64,000 nucleotides of DNA, from the NCBI GenBank assembly GCA_022606425.2, contig JAHDVF020001251.1:1846501-1910500 (forward strand). Direction: 5' to 3'. Under the pieces are notes generated by a model, which was not told where the DNA came from, did no database searches, and saw only the letters and a list, made by a program, of their open reading frames with translations. The DNA is from Lepidostoma basale (Eukaryota; Arthropoda; Insecta; Trichoptera; Lepidostomatidae). The translations under genes and the position numbers were made by a program. Below, piece by piece: positions 54,422 through 64,000 of the stretch (positions within the stretch are counted from its first letter, which is position 1; every line of letters begins with the position of its first letter).

Positions 54422-54890
54422 TCTCCCCAACGTTGACTATCACCCTTGAGTAGGCCTCCTTGTTCTGGGCAGCTTGGAACAGCTCCTTCACGGTCCTCAG
54501 CTCCGTCCACTCTCGGATGTTCCTCAGCCAGGAAACCTGCCTTCTCCCAACACCTCGTAGACCCTCAATCTTACCCTCCAAGATCAGATGTAATAGTGCG
54601 TACTTTTCGCCTCTCAGAACATGGCCCAAGTAGGACACCTTACGGACTTTGATGTTGCTCAGCAACTCTCTGTCAACTCTGGCTCTATGGAGAACGTTTG
54701 TGTTGCTGACCATGTCAGTCCAGGAGATGCGTAACATCCATCGGTGTATCCACATCTCAAAGGCCTCTATTCGGTTCATAATATTGACTTTAAGGGTCCA
54801 TAACTCCACCCCGTATAACAGCACTGACCAAATATAGCATCTGACCATTCTTTGTCGTAATTTTAAATTAATATTATCATCATCGCAGAA
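54422..54890 (-). pseudogene. LINE-C ORF C-terminus
   Basis: 143 open codons (54848-54417): MVRCYIWSVLLYGVELWTLK, NRIEAFEMWIHRWMLRISWT, VSYLGHVLRGEKYALLHLIL, VGRRQVSWLRNIREWTEL, VIVNVGET. Copy disrupted at its 3' end by hAT-MITE-1. Confidence 0.8.
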
Positions 54891-55140
54891 CTATACTAAT
54901 AATAATAATAATTTGGATGATTTAAAAAGCGCTGTTTTTATGAATTAATCATTTCACGGGCGCTATAGAAAATGCTAACTAACAAACCATCACGCCGTCT
55001 CCCCGAAGGGGTAGGTAGAAAGAATGGACTGCCACACTTTTCTTTCCTGACATATTTCTCTCGATTCCTCAACATTCATACATCGTGTCATACATGCGCG
55101 TCGATTTCTCTGACTCCTCACGTGGCCGACTTTCACTTCA
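54891..55140 (-). pseudogene. L2-like tail scrap and RTE-A 3' end
   Basis: 54893-54967 is the L2-like microsatellite and gcgc block. 54968-55135 is RTE-A (minus; loop UUCG, GTTA-type tail). Confidence 0.65.
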
Positions 55141-55690
55141 CTTCTTTTATTTTCATTATGTACACCTTGAAGATGGAGACTGCAAGGATTTCCGAAACGT
55201 CGGTCCAGAAAGACGAGTTACACTGATTTCCCCAAGATTCCAAAAAACATAAAGTGTTTATTTTTTATTATATATAATTGTTAATTTCACATGCAGTGGA
55301 CGGTCTGCCGTATTCTCATATTTTTAGATGTACCTCAGGTTTCTTCTACGTTCATACACCCTGACACGCACGCTCAATTATTGTTTCAAATTAGCGGATA
55401 TTTAGTAATTGAATAATTTCAGCATTCCACGTTTTCTTGGCCTTCATCGGCGTACTTTTCTATTCTACGGAATATGTAGTTTCGCAATAATAGAATTCTC
55501 AGATCAATGTTTGAATTTAGAACATTTTTATTGGTACTTATTAATTTATTTATTTTGTCATATTTTGCCCCATCCATAATTATCACACTAGGCGTAGCCT
55601 GTGACAAATATTCATAACAATATAAATAATTAAACAATAATAATGATAATTGTAATTAAATGTTGTAATATGAGGTGATAAAAATTAATA
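55141..55690. other. Mostly AT-rich, with a degenerate RTE-A-like fragment
   Basis: 55290-55460 (minus) faintly resembles the RTE-A C-terminus. 55165-55235 has a fold-back-type ccgaaacgtcggt word. Confidence 0.35.
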
Positions 55691-55693
55691 ACG

Positions 55694-56760
55694 ATGTAGT
55701 ACAAGTGTCAATCGGAAAGAGTCAACAAATAGCAAAAAGGAACAATCATAATAATAGTGTACAAGCCATGAGAAGTAACAATACAATTAAATGAAATAAA
55801 GAGATAGTACAATCGAAAATAGTCAACAAATAGAAAAAAGGAACAATCCTAATAATAGTGTACAAGCAATGAGAAGTAACACAACAATTAAATGAAGTAA
55901 AGAGATAGTACAATCGAAAATAGTCAACAAATAGAAAAAAGGAACAATCCTAATAATAGTGTACAAGCAATGAGAAGTAACACAACAATTAAATGAAGTA
56001 AAGAGATAGTACAATCGAAAATAGTCAACAAATAGAAAAAAGGAACAATCCTAATAATAGTGTACAAGCAATGAGAAGTAACACAACAATTAAATGAAGT
56101 AAAGAGATAGTACAATCGAAAATAGTCAACAAATAGAAAAAAGGAACAATCCTAATAATAGTGTACAAGCAATGAGAAGTAACACAACAATTAAATGAAG
56201 TAAAGAGATAGTACAATCGAAAATAGTCAACAAATAGAAAAAAGGAACAATCCTAATAATAGTGTACAAGCAATGAGAAGTAACACAACAATTAAATGAA
56301 GTAAAGAGATAGTACAATCGAAAAGAGTCAACAAATAGCAAAAAGGAACAATCATAATAAAAGTGTACAAGCAATGAGAAGTAACACAACAATTAAATGA
56401 AGTAAAGAGATATTACAATCGAAAAGAGTCAACAAATAGAAAAAAGGAACAATCGTAATAAAAGTGTACAAGCAATGAGAAGTAACACAACAATTAAATG
56501 AAGTAAAGAGATAGTACAATCGAAAAGAGTCAACAAATAGCAAAAAGGAACAATCATAATAAAAATGTACAAGCTAGCAGAAGTAATAAAAAATATAATA
56601 AAATAAAGAGATATTACAATCGAAAAGAGTCAACATATAGCAGAAAGAAACAATCATAATAAAAATGTACAAGCAATCAGAAGTAACAAAAAATGAAATA
56701 GTATGAAAAGATAGTACATTCGAAATGAGTCAACAAATAGCAAAAAGAACAATCATAATA
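55694..56760. repeat. 101-bp minisatellite, ~10.5 units
   Basis: Unit contains gagatagtacaatcgaaa and gtacaagcaatgagaagtaa. About five central units (55800-56305) are essentially identical; outer units diverge progressively. The repeated 63-codon minus ORFs are a by-product of the period. Confidence 0.95.
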
Positions 56761-56935
56761 AACCCTCTCGCACGGCTGAGTTCTCAAAATACCCCCTGAT
56801 TAATTTAAAGAAATGGGTAATGAGATGTCCATCTCTTCCAAGCTGCAGAGAATTGGTTCCGAGCATTCCCAAAAGAAATGCCGTGGGATAGAGCCACGGA
56901 TAACTTCTATACTTTCTAATGTAGAGATAGTGTGA
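56761..56935 (-). pseudogene. CR1-A internal fragment
   Basis: Minus strand: SYPWLYPTAFLLGMLGTNSL, then HLITHFFKLIRGYFENSA-like codons; abuts the minisatellite. Confidence 0.65.
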
Positions 56936-57009
56936 TCCTGGTCCAGAACGTTTTTATTCGTACTAATTATTTAAAATGGAGATCTACATCATAGATCAAG
57001 AAACAATAT

Positions 57010-57395
57010 ATAAAGGAATTTCGTATATTTGCGTTGAACAGGCGTTCTTAAGATGTCTCATTTACGATTACGTATGAATTGGTGCATTTCGCTGGCCATT
57101 ACTCAACAGCTCGCGGTGGCAAGATTGTTGTCGTATTCTGGCGCCCGCCCAAAACTGTCACACATCGTCTTGTCTCGGATCTTCTATTTTTATCTCAGTC
57201 ACGAGGGAGTGTCATGATACACGTCAGCCCGCCGCGAAAATCGAAAAAAATAATAACATAAATACACAATATTCTTTTTTCCCAATCCTTTGAAATTTGA
57301 TTATATGTTTCGCGTTATAAATGATATATATGATTTCTACTAGTAAAACGAAGTGCTTAACGATATCAAAAGAGCCTCTCAGATGTTAACTGATC
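57010..57395. other. Unique CG-containing interval
   Basis: 57060-57240 is repeat-free and richer in CG than average. No splice or ORF support. Confidence 0.3.
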
Positions 57396-57399
57396 ATCG

Positions 57400-57955
57400 A
57401 TAACACACCTATTGAGCAAGTCATGCGACTCACTTACCTAGGCATAGAGATCCGTAGCTACAAACCATCAAAGCGACAGCCGTGGCTGGCTGCTTGCGCG
57501 ACACCATATGGAGGAACAAATACATGCTAACCGAAAGTAAAGTCAAGATATTCAAGGCATGCGTTCGCCCCATCATGACGTATGGAATAGAAGTCAGAAC
57601 CGATACTGATGGGACTAAGAACCTTCTTAGAGTAGCAGAAATGCGAACCCTACGCTCCATCGCAGGCAAAACCCTCAGAGATCGGATCAGAAATGAAACG
57701 ATAAGGTCTGTCTGTGATGTTGAGGACATAGTGATGGAGAAGAAGCAGAAGGAACTTTTGGAGGGACCACGTGGACCGCTTGGAGAATACAAGAATTACA
57801 AGAATTGTTAAAGATGAAAACCCAACCAGCAAGAGAATACCAGGAAGGCCGCCAAAGAGATGGAGAGATGGCTGGACATCATCCCAGGACAGCCCACCGT
57901 CACAAACAGGTCATACGACCTTAACTAAGAGGAAGAAGAAGAAGACGTTATAAAT
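57400..57955 (+). pseudogene. LINE-H ORF C-terminus
   Basis: AGCLRDTIWRNKYMLTESKV, KIFKACVRPIMTYGIEVRTD, LLRVAEMRTLRSIAGKTLRD, RIRNETIRSVC, then in other frames PTSKRIPGRPPKRWRDGW and a GAA-rich tail. Confidence 0.8.
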
Positions 57956-57959
57956 GAAT

Positions 57960-58555
57960 TAACCTTTTTATTCCCACGGGGGCGTTCATCGCCCTCAATT
58001 GGTGTGTACGACAAAACCCACGGGGTCGATTATCGTCTTAAAAAAGTTCATACATGTTCTTAACGAATTTATTTATGTTTAGACCAATATAAATAAATAA
58101 ATAATTGATAGAATATATCAAATACTAAATGTCGGTGTAGGTTAGTTTAAAAAATTAACAAAAATCTACTTTTTTGCAAAAAAAAATTTGGCACGTTTTA
58201 TGCAAAATATGGTTTGAACAAAAATATTTACATAAATATCTTAAAACATTATAGTATGTCCGAAAGGTGTCAAGAAAATAAATTATGTATTTTTTGCAAT
58301 ATATTCAATTGATTTATTTTTCATGTTGCCTGGTCAACCTATTGAATTGATTTAAAATATTTTTTACTAGCCGAGAGTTAAATTTTGTTTTGATTTGAAA
58401 TTGCCACTGTTATTTCTAAATTGTTATTTAAACTTTCTTTGCAAAAAAACATAAGCTAGGTAGGTACATAGGTACTTAATTTCTGAGAGCAACCATAGAA
58501 ATATTCGATTGACGTCATCCTCGTGTTTTGTATCTCCCCGCCTAATTAATTTCGT
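57960..58555. other. AT-rich interval
   Basis: Nothing recognised. Upstream of the putative promoter region. Confidence 0.35.
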
Positions 58556-58870
58556 CAATTCCTTTCCAGATACGTGCCTGACTTTTCCCGCCACCACTTC
58601 GCTGTTACGTAAGCCTTCAAAACCCACCATGAAGTTCGCCACTCGCATTCACTTGCCGACATAGATCGGAAAAGTTCGGTCGCGTCCGCCGGCAACCGGT
58701 TGGAAGTTGGAACCATGATTAAATAAATCCCGCCAAACCGCACCGAGTGCATATACGAACACAGTGAAACAAATGCGCGCCATTTGAATTTGAAAAATCT
58801 TCCGCAAAAATTTCAAATTGTGCTGTGACAGTTCGATCTCGTTCGCAACAGTAAAAATATAATCCAGTGT
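58556..58870 (+). promoter_or_regulatory. CpG-richer region upstream of the 59084 exon
   Basis: Repeat-free with several CG clusters (58610-58710), unlike the surrounding DNA, 210-520 bp upstream of the candidate start codon. Probable promoter or 5' UTR by position and composition. No single core element is decisive. Confidence 0.35.
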
Positions 58871-59083
58871 TGCCATTACATAAAAATATATGTGATCTAA
58901 TTAAAATGCTTTACGCAATAAAATTGCCGATTTAAATGTAATTTAAGTATTGTAATAATAGATATTCTAAATGTATGCGATTTAAATGATTAAATATATC
59001 TTGGGAGCCTTCAAATTTAACTGAAAAGTGATATTTTAAAAGAAATTGTGATATAATTAATTTAGTATAGTTATTTAGTTGAA

Positions 59084-59301
59084 ATGGCTAAAGCTAATGA
59101 AGTTTTTGATGCTGAAAGATTGCTTAGTAATAAATATGTTTTTGATGAATCTAAATTGGGACCGCATATGGAATATTCGCCGAACAGAAGAAGATCTCAG
59201 TTAACCATCTTGAGTTTGGCTTCTCTTTTGGCTGTGTTGACCTTCGGGTGTCCCTTCGCCCTGGCAGAAGACAGAAGTCATCTTCCGCCAGCATGCAGCA
59301 G
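59084..59301 (+). CDS. Possible first coding exon of a host gene (membrane or secreted protein)
   Basis: ATG in the context gttgaaATGgct, then 72 codons plus two bases to cag|gtaatt, a consensus insect donor at 59301/59302; the frame stops at once in the intron. The peptide begins MAKANEVFDAERLLSNKYVF, has a basic stretch NRRRSQ (~33-38) and then a hydrophobic run TILSLASLLAVLTFGCPFAL (~40-59), followed by AEDRSHLPPACS. That looks like a signal anchor or late signal peptide. No family recognised. The sequence is free of repeats and lies downstream of a CpG-richer block. The rest of the gene would be beyond the window or in unseen exons. Confidence 0.5.
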
Positions 59302-59504
59302 GTAATTATTTTACTTTATTAATTATTTAATTTAATTTAAATAACTAGGGAAATTTATTTTAACGATATATACTCGTATAATATTTTGACTAGAAATATT
59401 TTTTTTTGAATAATAAGAAACATTCAAATTACAGCGCCAATGATGACGTCACTGTTGTAATATAAGATTCTATCGTGTTTCTATTATTTTAGTTTGTCTG
59501 CAAT

Positions 59505-60000
59505 CTTCTTCTTAACTAACTAACTAACCATCACGCCGTCTCCCCGAAGGGGTAGGCAGAAAGAATGGATCCACACTTTTCTTTCCTGACATATTTCTCT
59601 CGCTTCCTCAACATTCATACATCGTGTCATGCACGCGCGTCGATTTCTCTGACTCCTCACATGGCCGACATTCAATATTTGATTTATTTGATCGTGCCAC
59701 GTTTTCCTCGGTGTTCCTCTATTTCTGGTTCCATTTACATCATTGACATATAATTTTTTTACCATTCTTTCTTCATTCATTCTTTCCATATGTCCAAACC
59801 ATCTTAATGATCCTTTAATTATTTTGATCATGACACCATCATTCGCACCGCATTCACTTCTTATATTTTCAATCGACACTCTATCATACACAGAGTATCC
59901 CACACATTCGTCTAAGAGATCTCATTTCTACTGCATTTATTCTACTTTCATCCTTCTTTTGCCAGTTCCATGCTTCGCTTCCATACATAAGGGTCTATCA
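59505..60000 (-). pseudogene. RTE-A 3' end, GTTA-tailed
   Basis: Minus strand, 127 open codons: YSVYDRVSIENIRSECGAND, LRWFGHMERMNEERMVKKLY, RGTPRKTWHDQINQIL. Loop UUCG. It sits in the putative intron after the 59084 exon. Confidence 0.8.
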
Positions 60001-60164
60001 TTTTATTTTGCCTGAATTCTTCTTCGCTAATTACAATCCATGGGATTGGTTTGCAGTAAAGTATAACATTTCTGCTGGTTTCGGGGTGTCACTTGGGTCT
60101 TAAATGTAGTAGTTTCCCGTTGCTTTCCACATTTTTATACACAGATTTTTGGAACCCAATTTTT

Positions 60165-60318
60165 AGCCGTTGATTCTCATGACATGTGATAGGTAGCTAA
60201 TCCATTTTATTGTCACGTAAATTTTATATTAGACCACAGTGTCATTGCCGGGAATCGAACCCGGGACCTTCGGTGTAGCAGTCATAACTCGTGCCACTCT
60301 GCCACGAAGGCCGTCTGC
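60165..60318 (-). mobile_element. SINE-1 copy
   Basis: Minus strand with B box complement ggaatcgaacc at about 60251-60261 and the A box region near 60295. Confidence 0.75.
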
Positions 60319-60599
60319 ATAGAAAAACATGCTTAATAATATGATGTTACTTCACAAAATTATACGTTTTAAAATTGATAACTTCAACTTCCTTGCAAAC
60401 TGACACTTAATACCCTTATGTCTCGTGCCAGACACACCGCGAGCCAAGATTTACACCTTCCTGCTTATCGCACTAATTGCGCTCAAAGCGCGGCAATGTA
60501 ACGGATTTGCGACTACAATAAGCATTTTGGTGACATCGATGTTTTCCACATGAATGAGCGTAATTAAAAAAAAATCGGAGCAACCTTTTGGCGTAAATA

Positions 60600-61040
60600 A
60601 TAATAATAATATAATAATAATTAGGCTAATATGTATAGCGCCGTTTTCGTGAATAGCTCACCTCAAAGGCACTTTGACAATATTTTTAGTCATGAGAGCT
60701 GCATGTGACACCAGCAATCAGATAACCGTTGTTTATATTTTATGCGATATTTTGAAAAGGTGGGTTTTTAGGTGAGATTTAAAATCTGTCTGATTGTCAA
60801 TGCATCTGAGGCGTGCAGGAAGCATATTCCAGGCGGACGGATCTGCCTCTGCGAAAGCCCGATCTCCGAAATTTGTCCGGGGGTTGCGATTTGGCTCAAC
60901 TAATCTGCCTATTGCCGAGGAGTTTGCTGATTGAAGCGTAGATTGCCGCAAGTTAGGGCTATCAGCAACACAAAGTTCGATATATAGGCTGGTGCCATTC
61001 CGTGAAGCGCTTTAAAAACCGTCCAGCATAGTTTATACTG
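60600..61040 (-). pseudogene. L2-like LINE 3' end
   Basis: Minus strand: YKLCWTVFKALHGMAPAYIS, RQSTLQSANSSAIGRLVEPN, TNFGDRAFAEADPSAWNMLP, FKSHLKTHLF. TAA microsatellite at 60597-60623. Confidence 0.75.
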
Positions 61041-61044
61041 GATA

Positions 61045-61980
61045 GATGAGACCATAATGTTTAAAAAAAAAATTCCGCTATTATTATTATTTCTAACTCT
61101 TTTAAACTTTTTGTTTATATTATTATTAATAATTAAACTTTGATTTTGGTTCATACTGTCGTCTGTTAACCATTTCCTGACTGAATTAAGAAATACAGAT
61201 AAAAAAAATACATAAAATATGTTTTTTTTATACGTATGGGATACCAAATAGTGTTTTTAAATATATATTTTTGCTATACATAAAAATATGAAGGTGATGC
61301 CTTTTGGTGATGATTTTTTTAATACATTTTCGAAAAAACCCTTTTTACATTTTTTGCCATGTTACCTTAAAATTATAGTAAATAAAAATATGTGAAGAAG
61401 GAAAACTATACTATATAGAGTAAAATTTACATTGAAAACAAAAAGACATATAAATAGTATGTTATCACTATGATGATTCCATTTGGAGTCATGTATAGAT
61501 TGATGATTCCATTTGGAGTCATGTATATACTGATGATTCCATTTGGAGTCATTTATATACTGATGATTCCATTTGAAGTCATGTGTATTATTTGAAAAAT
61601 ATGAATGAACATATTTTCACTCTCAAAAGATAAACATTATTTTGTGAATGCAATCAGAAGTAAAAGAAATGTGTAAATAATCAAAACTCTTTGAAAATAC
61701 TCGAAAAAAATAATATATTTCACTTAGCAGACAATATTCGAAATGGCGTCCTAAAATCATTTACTTCAACTTTCAAATGACAAACATAATAATTTGAAAG
61801 TAGAAATCTTCCTTATCGACCATAAATAAAAATGTTATTTCTAAAGTTTCGTATTAACTAGTCTAAAATAAAATAAAACACTTTTCATTTTGTATAAACC
61901 ACTTTATCGAGTAAGTAACGCCAACCGGTTTCACTCTGTAGCGAGCTTCCTCAGAGCTATACACAAACTATGCCAAATAA
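61045..61980. other. AT-rich interval with a minisatellite
   Basis: No gene. 61471-61590 holds four ~30-bp tandem units sharing gatgattccatttggagtca. Confidence 0.6.
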
Positions 61981-62460
61981 TAATAATAAATTGGATAATA
62001 TATAGAGCGCCATTTTTATAAATTACTCATCTCAAACCATCTTAATGACCCTTTCATTATTTTGTTCATAACATTTTCATTCGCACCGCATTCACTTATT
62101 TTATGTATTTGCATTTGACACTCTACCATATACAGATTTATCCCACATTTGTTTCAGATATCTCATTTCTACTGCATTTATTCTATTTTCATCCTCCTTT
62201 TGCCAGTTACATGCTTCGATTCCATACATAAGGGTCGGTAGAAGAACACCATTGTGCACGGCCATTCTAGCTTTTTTGGATAGGTTTTCGTTTGGGATGA
62301 CAACTTAAAGTGCACCATTCACTTTGTTGCCTGCCCCAACCCTTCTTTCAATATCCCTCTCCACTCGACCATCTCTTGGTAACATACTGCCTAAATACAC
62401 GAACTCACCTACTTGCTCCAAATTTTCACCATTCACGGTAATGTTGCAGACTATCGTGGT
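61981..62460 (-). pseudogene. L2-like tail scrap and RTE-A fragment
   Basis: 61981-62035 is the L2-like tail. 62036-62460 (minus) is RTE-A from the RT connection (VCNITVNGENLEQVGEFVYL) to the LRWFGH region, decayed. Confidence 0.65.
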
Positions 62461-62469
62461 AACATCTTT

Positions 62470-62630
62470 ACATCCTTGGTGTACGAAGTCCCATTTCGAA
62501 TGCTTCTAACCGGTTCATAGAATAGACTTACAGAATCCAGGTTTCTGAACCATATAGTACAAAATAACAGATAGAACAGACAAACGCTTTAACATTCTTT
62601 GCCTGAGTTTCATATTCTGTCTAAACAAAT
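62470..62630 (-). pseudogene. LINE-C scrap
   Basis: MKLRQRMLKRLSVLSVILYY-type and NRLEAFEMGLRT-type codons (minus), decayed. Confidence 0.5.
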
Positions 62631-62634
62631 AAAA

Positions 62635-62998
62635 ACATATTTATTATTTTCAACCAAAACATGCCAATGAGTACACCTTTGTACCCCATTACGTCAAGAG
62701 TACATATGCCAACGAGAATGAAACAGGTTTTAAACCCCAAAATAACTTGGTTATCTTAAATAGATATGCCCACTCGGAATCAGTCACACTGGACCGTCTC
62801 CACCCACAGGACTCTATTTCGGGACTCAAAAGTTTCATTGTCCTCCCTTCCAATGACGTACAGTCTTGCCCCCTAGTTGATAAATGAATTTACGTAAATG
62901 CGACTTCTTGCAGTTTCTAAGTTAGTCTTCGTGTCAGGTGTGTCGCAAAAGCATCCAATTATTTAAATTATATTTATGTTAAGATTTTTTGTAAGCAT
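62635..62998. other. Unassigned interval
   Basis: No match within the window. Looks like decayed unique DNA. Confidence 0.3.
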
Positions 62999-63091
62999 TA
63001 ATCAGAAAACCTTTATTAATGCAATGTGAAAGGCTTACGCAATTATCACACCGCTAATTGCATTAATAAAGATTTCTGCTTCATGCTTACA
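62991..63091. repeat. Imperfect ~33-bp inverted repeat
   Basis: gtaagcattaatcagaaaac... pairs with ...ttctgcttcatgcttac across a ~32-nt spacer. Confidence 0.6.
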
Positions 63092-63254
63092 AATAATCTT
63101 AATAGATGGAGCTAGTGTAGATTGACCTAAAAAATGTGAAGTTATTTAAACATAGTAGCATATCGCACGCTTAATAGTAAACTGACCGAATATGGTTTAG
63201 GTTATAATTGAGTTAACATTAGACAGAGGCTTATTTTAATGCTATCCATCCATT

Positions 63255-63335
63255 TTTCACAATGTTAACGCTATCCATTCGTACGTACGATAATCGTTCA
63301 CAATGTTAACGCTATCCATTCGTACGTGTTTTTCG
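63255..63335. repeat. Short tandem duplication
   Basis: cacaatgttaacgctatcca plus ttcgtacgt occurs twice, ~41 bp apart. Confidence 0.7.
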
Positions 63336-63429
63336 ACTGTTTTTGTAAAAACACCGACTCATGTCAGATTGAGCAAAACTTGCTTTTTTGAGTTAAGCTA
63401 GTGTTCTATTAAGCGTGCGATATATACGA

Positions 63430-63625
63430 GTACAAGTTCCAAAAATGTGTCAGACATGGTGGCCGTAAGAAGGGCGGAATGGGAATGTTGTTAACATAAA
63501 GTGATCGCTTAACCCAACCCATGACAGGTTATAAGTCCTGTAATCGCCTCGACCACCATATTCTGTTTCCAAAAAAATTTACATCTTCGTCTCTATTGAG
63601 ATAAAATTAATCCTTAAAAATGATT
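63430..63625 (-). repeat. Repeat Q end
   Basis: Contains tgacaggttataagtcctgt and the terminal tcttcgtctctattgagata. Confidence 0.65.
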
Positions 63626-63729
63626 AACCCGCAATGGGTAAAAGTATTTGTCTACAAGTATTTGTATACATTCAAAAAAACAAATTGTATATTTATGTTA
63701 ATTACGAGTATCATCATTGCTGATACCGT

Positions 63730-64000
63730 ACGAACAAAGGGGCTTTGAAAAACATCTGAGATGAATGTCTTAAGATCCATTACTGGAAAAACTCTCCGAT
63801 GTCGTGTCCGTAACGCAGAAATAAAAAAAAATGCGACATATAGGACATCGTTATGATAAGTAGATCCAAAAGAAGATACTGGAGGGACCATGTAGCCAGA
63901 ATAGATAGTGATAGACTCGCATATACAGCCGCTAATGAAATCCCCTCCGGACACTATCCACCAGGAAGACCACCTAATAGGATTTATGGTGTTTTTTTTT
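63730..64000 (+). pseudogene. LINE-F-type fragment, runs off the window
   Basis: MNVLRSITGKTLRCRVRNAE-like, then RSKRRYWRDHVARIDSDRLA, YTAANEIPSGHYPPGRPPNR. Closest to 52400-52770. Confidence 0.7.

Noticed and set aside
55823..56543. A series of identical 63-codon minus ORFs rich in hydrophobic residues
   Set aside because: They repeat every 101 bp because of the minisatellite. The period is not a multiple of three and each frame closes.
55694..56760. CRISPR-like array
   Set aside because: Units are contiguous 101-bp tandem repeats with no unique spacers, in eukaryotic DNA.
58424..58876. Three overlapping minus ORFs upstream of the 59084 exon
   Set aside because: Mutually overlapping in different frames, each opening by chance across the CpG-richer region.

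Overview
The window is a repeat-dense, AT-rich stretch of animal nuclear DNA, most probably from an insect. Lepidoptera is my best guess, from the (TTAGG)n-type motif, the mariner and RTE families, and LINE 3' tails made of GATTT units. Nothing looks bacterial or viral. I see almost no host coding sequence. The one convincing host feature is a possible first coding exon at 59084-59301, with a hydrophobic segment and a consensus splice donor, downstream of a CpG-richer unique region. Weaker candidate exons or promoters lie at 4131-4392 (minus), 6260-6677, 30420-30790 and 45200-45553.

Nearly everything else is transposable elements, mostly 5'-truncated LINE ends stacked into one another. I use local names. 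RTE-A is an RTE-like LINE with a GTTA or GTTT tail. Its one near-complete copy is at about 32700-36069: endonuclease plus reverse transcriptase, broken by a single 1-nt frameshift. About 30 fragments of it lie elsewhere. RTE-A-mini is a short non-autonomous derivative that keeps only the 5' part and last ~65 nt of RTE-A. CR1-A is a Jockey/CR1-like LINE with a GATTT tail, and the L2-like LINE has a TTA tail. LINE-B to LINE-I are RTE-type ORF 3' fragments, several with GAA-rich tails. SINE-1 and SINE-2 are tRNA-derived. DNA transposons include three mariner remnants, a hAT-type MITE family with three copies and perfect or near-perfect 8-bp target duplications, a second hAT remnant, and a Mutator-like MITE. 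Two further interspersed repeats are unclassified: P (palindromic) and Q (~500 bp).

Layout: 1-6 kb LINE-H with an RTE-A-mini insertion, L2-like LINE with SINE-2, mariner. 6-14 kb LINE-B, LINE-D and RTE-A pieces, Q, inverted RTE-A-mini. 14-24 kb CR1-A, LINE-F, SINE-1, a MITE inside LINE-F. 24-32 kb LINE-C/D/B, P elements, a polyA retroposon, mariner. 32-39 kb the long RTE-A copy and three (TA)n arrays, the largest ~720 bp. 39-49 kb nested LINE-G/C/D/F, hAT MITEs, and an in-frame chimera of two LINE C-termini. 50-57 kb hAT remnants with a flanking perfect hairpin, and a 101-bp minisatellite. 58-64 kb the host exon candidate, then more LINE/SINE remnants.

The most interesting signal is in RTE-A. 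Its last codons form a hairpin with a UNCG tetraloop just before the tail. Sixteen copies use UUCG, UGCG or UCCG: the middle base (an amino-acid-changing position) varies while the synonymous third base does not. The region around that hairpin is also an imperfect inverted repeat of the start of the ORF, and RTE-A-mini has kept exactly these two arms. This suggests an RNA recognition structure used both by the autonomous element and by its parasite. Boundaries of decayed fragments are good to roughly 10-30 bp unless a target-site duplication is given.
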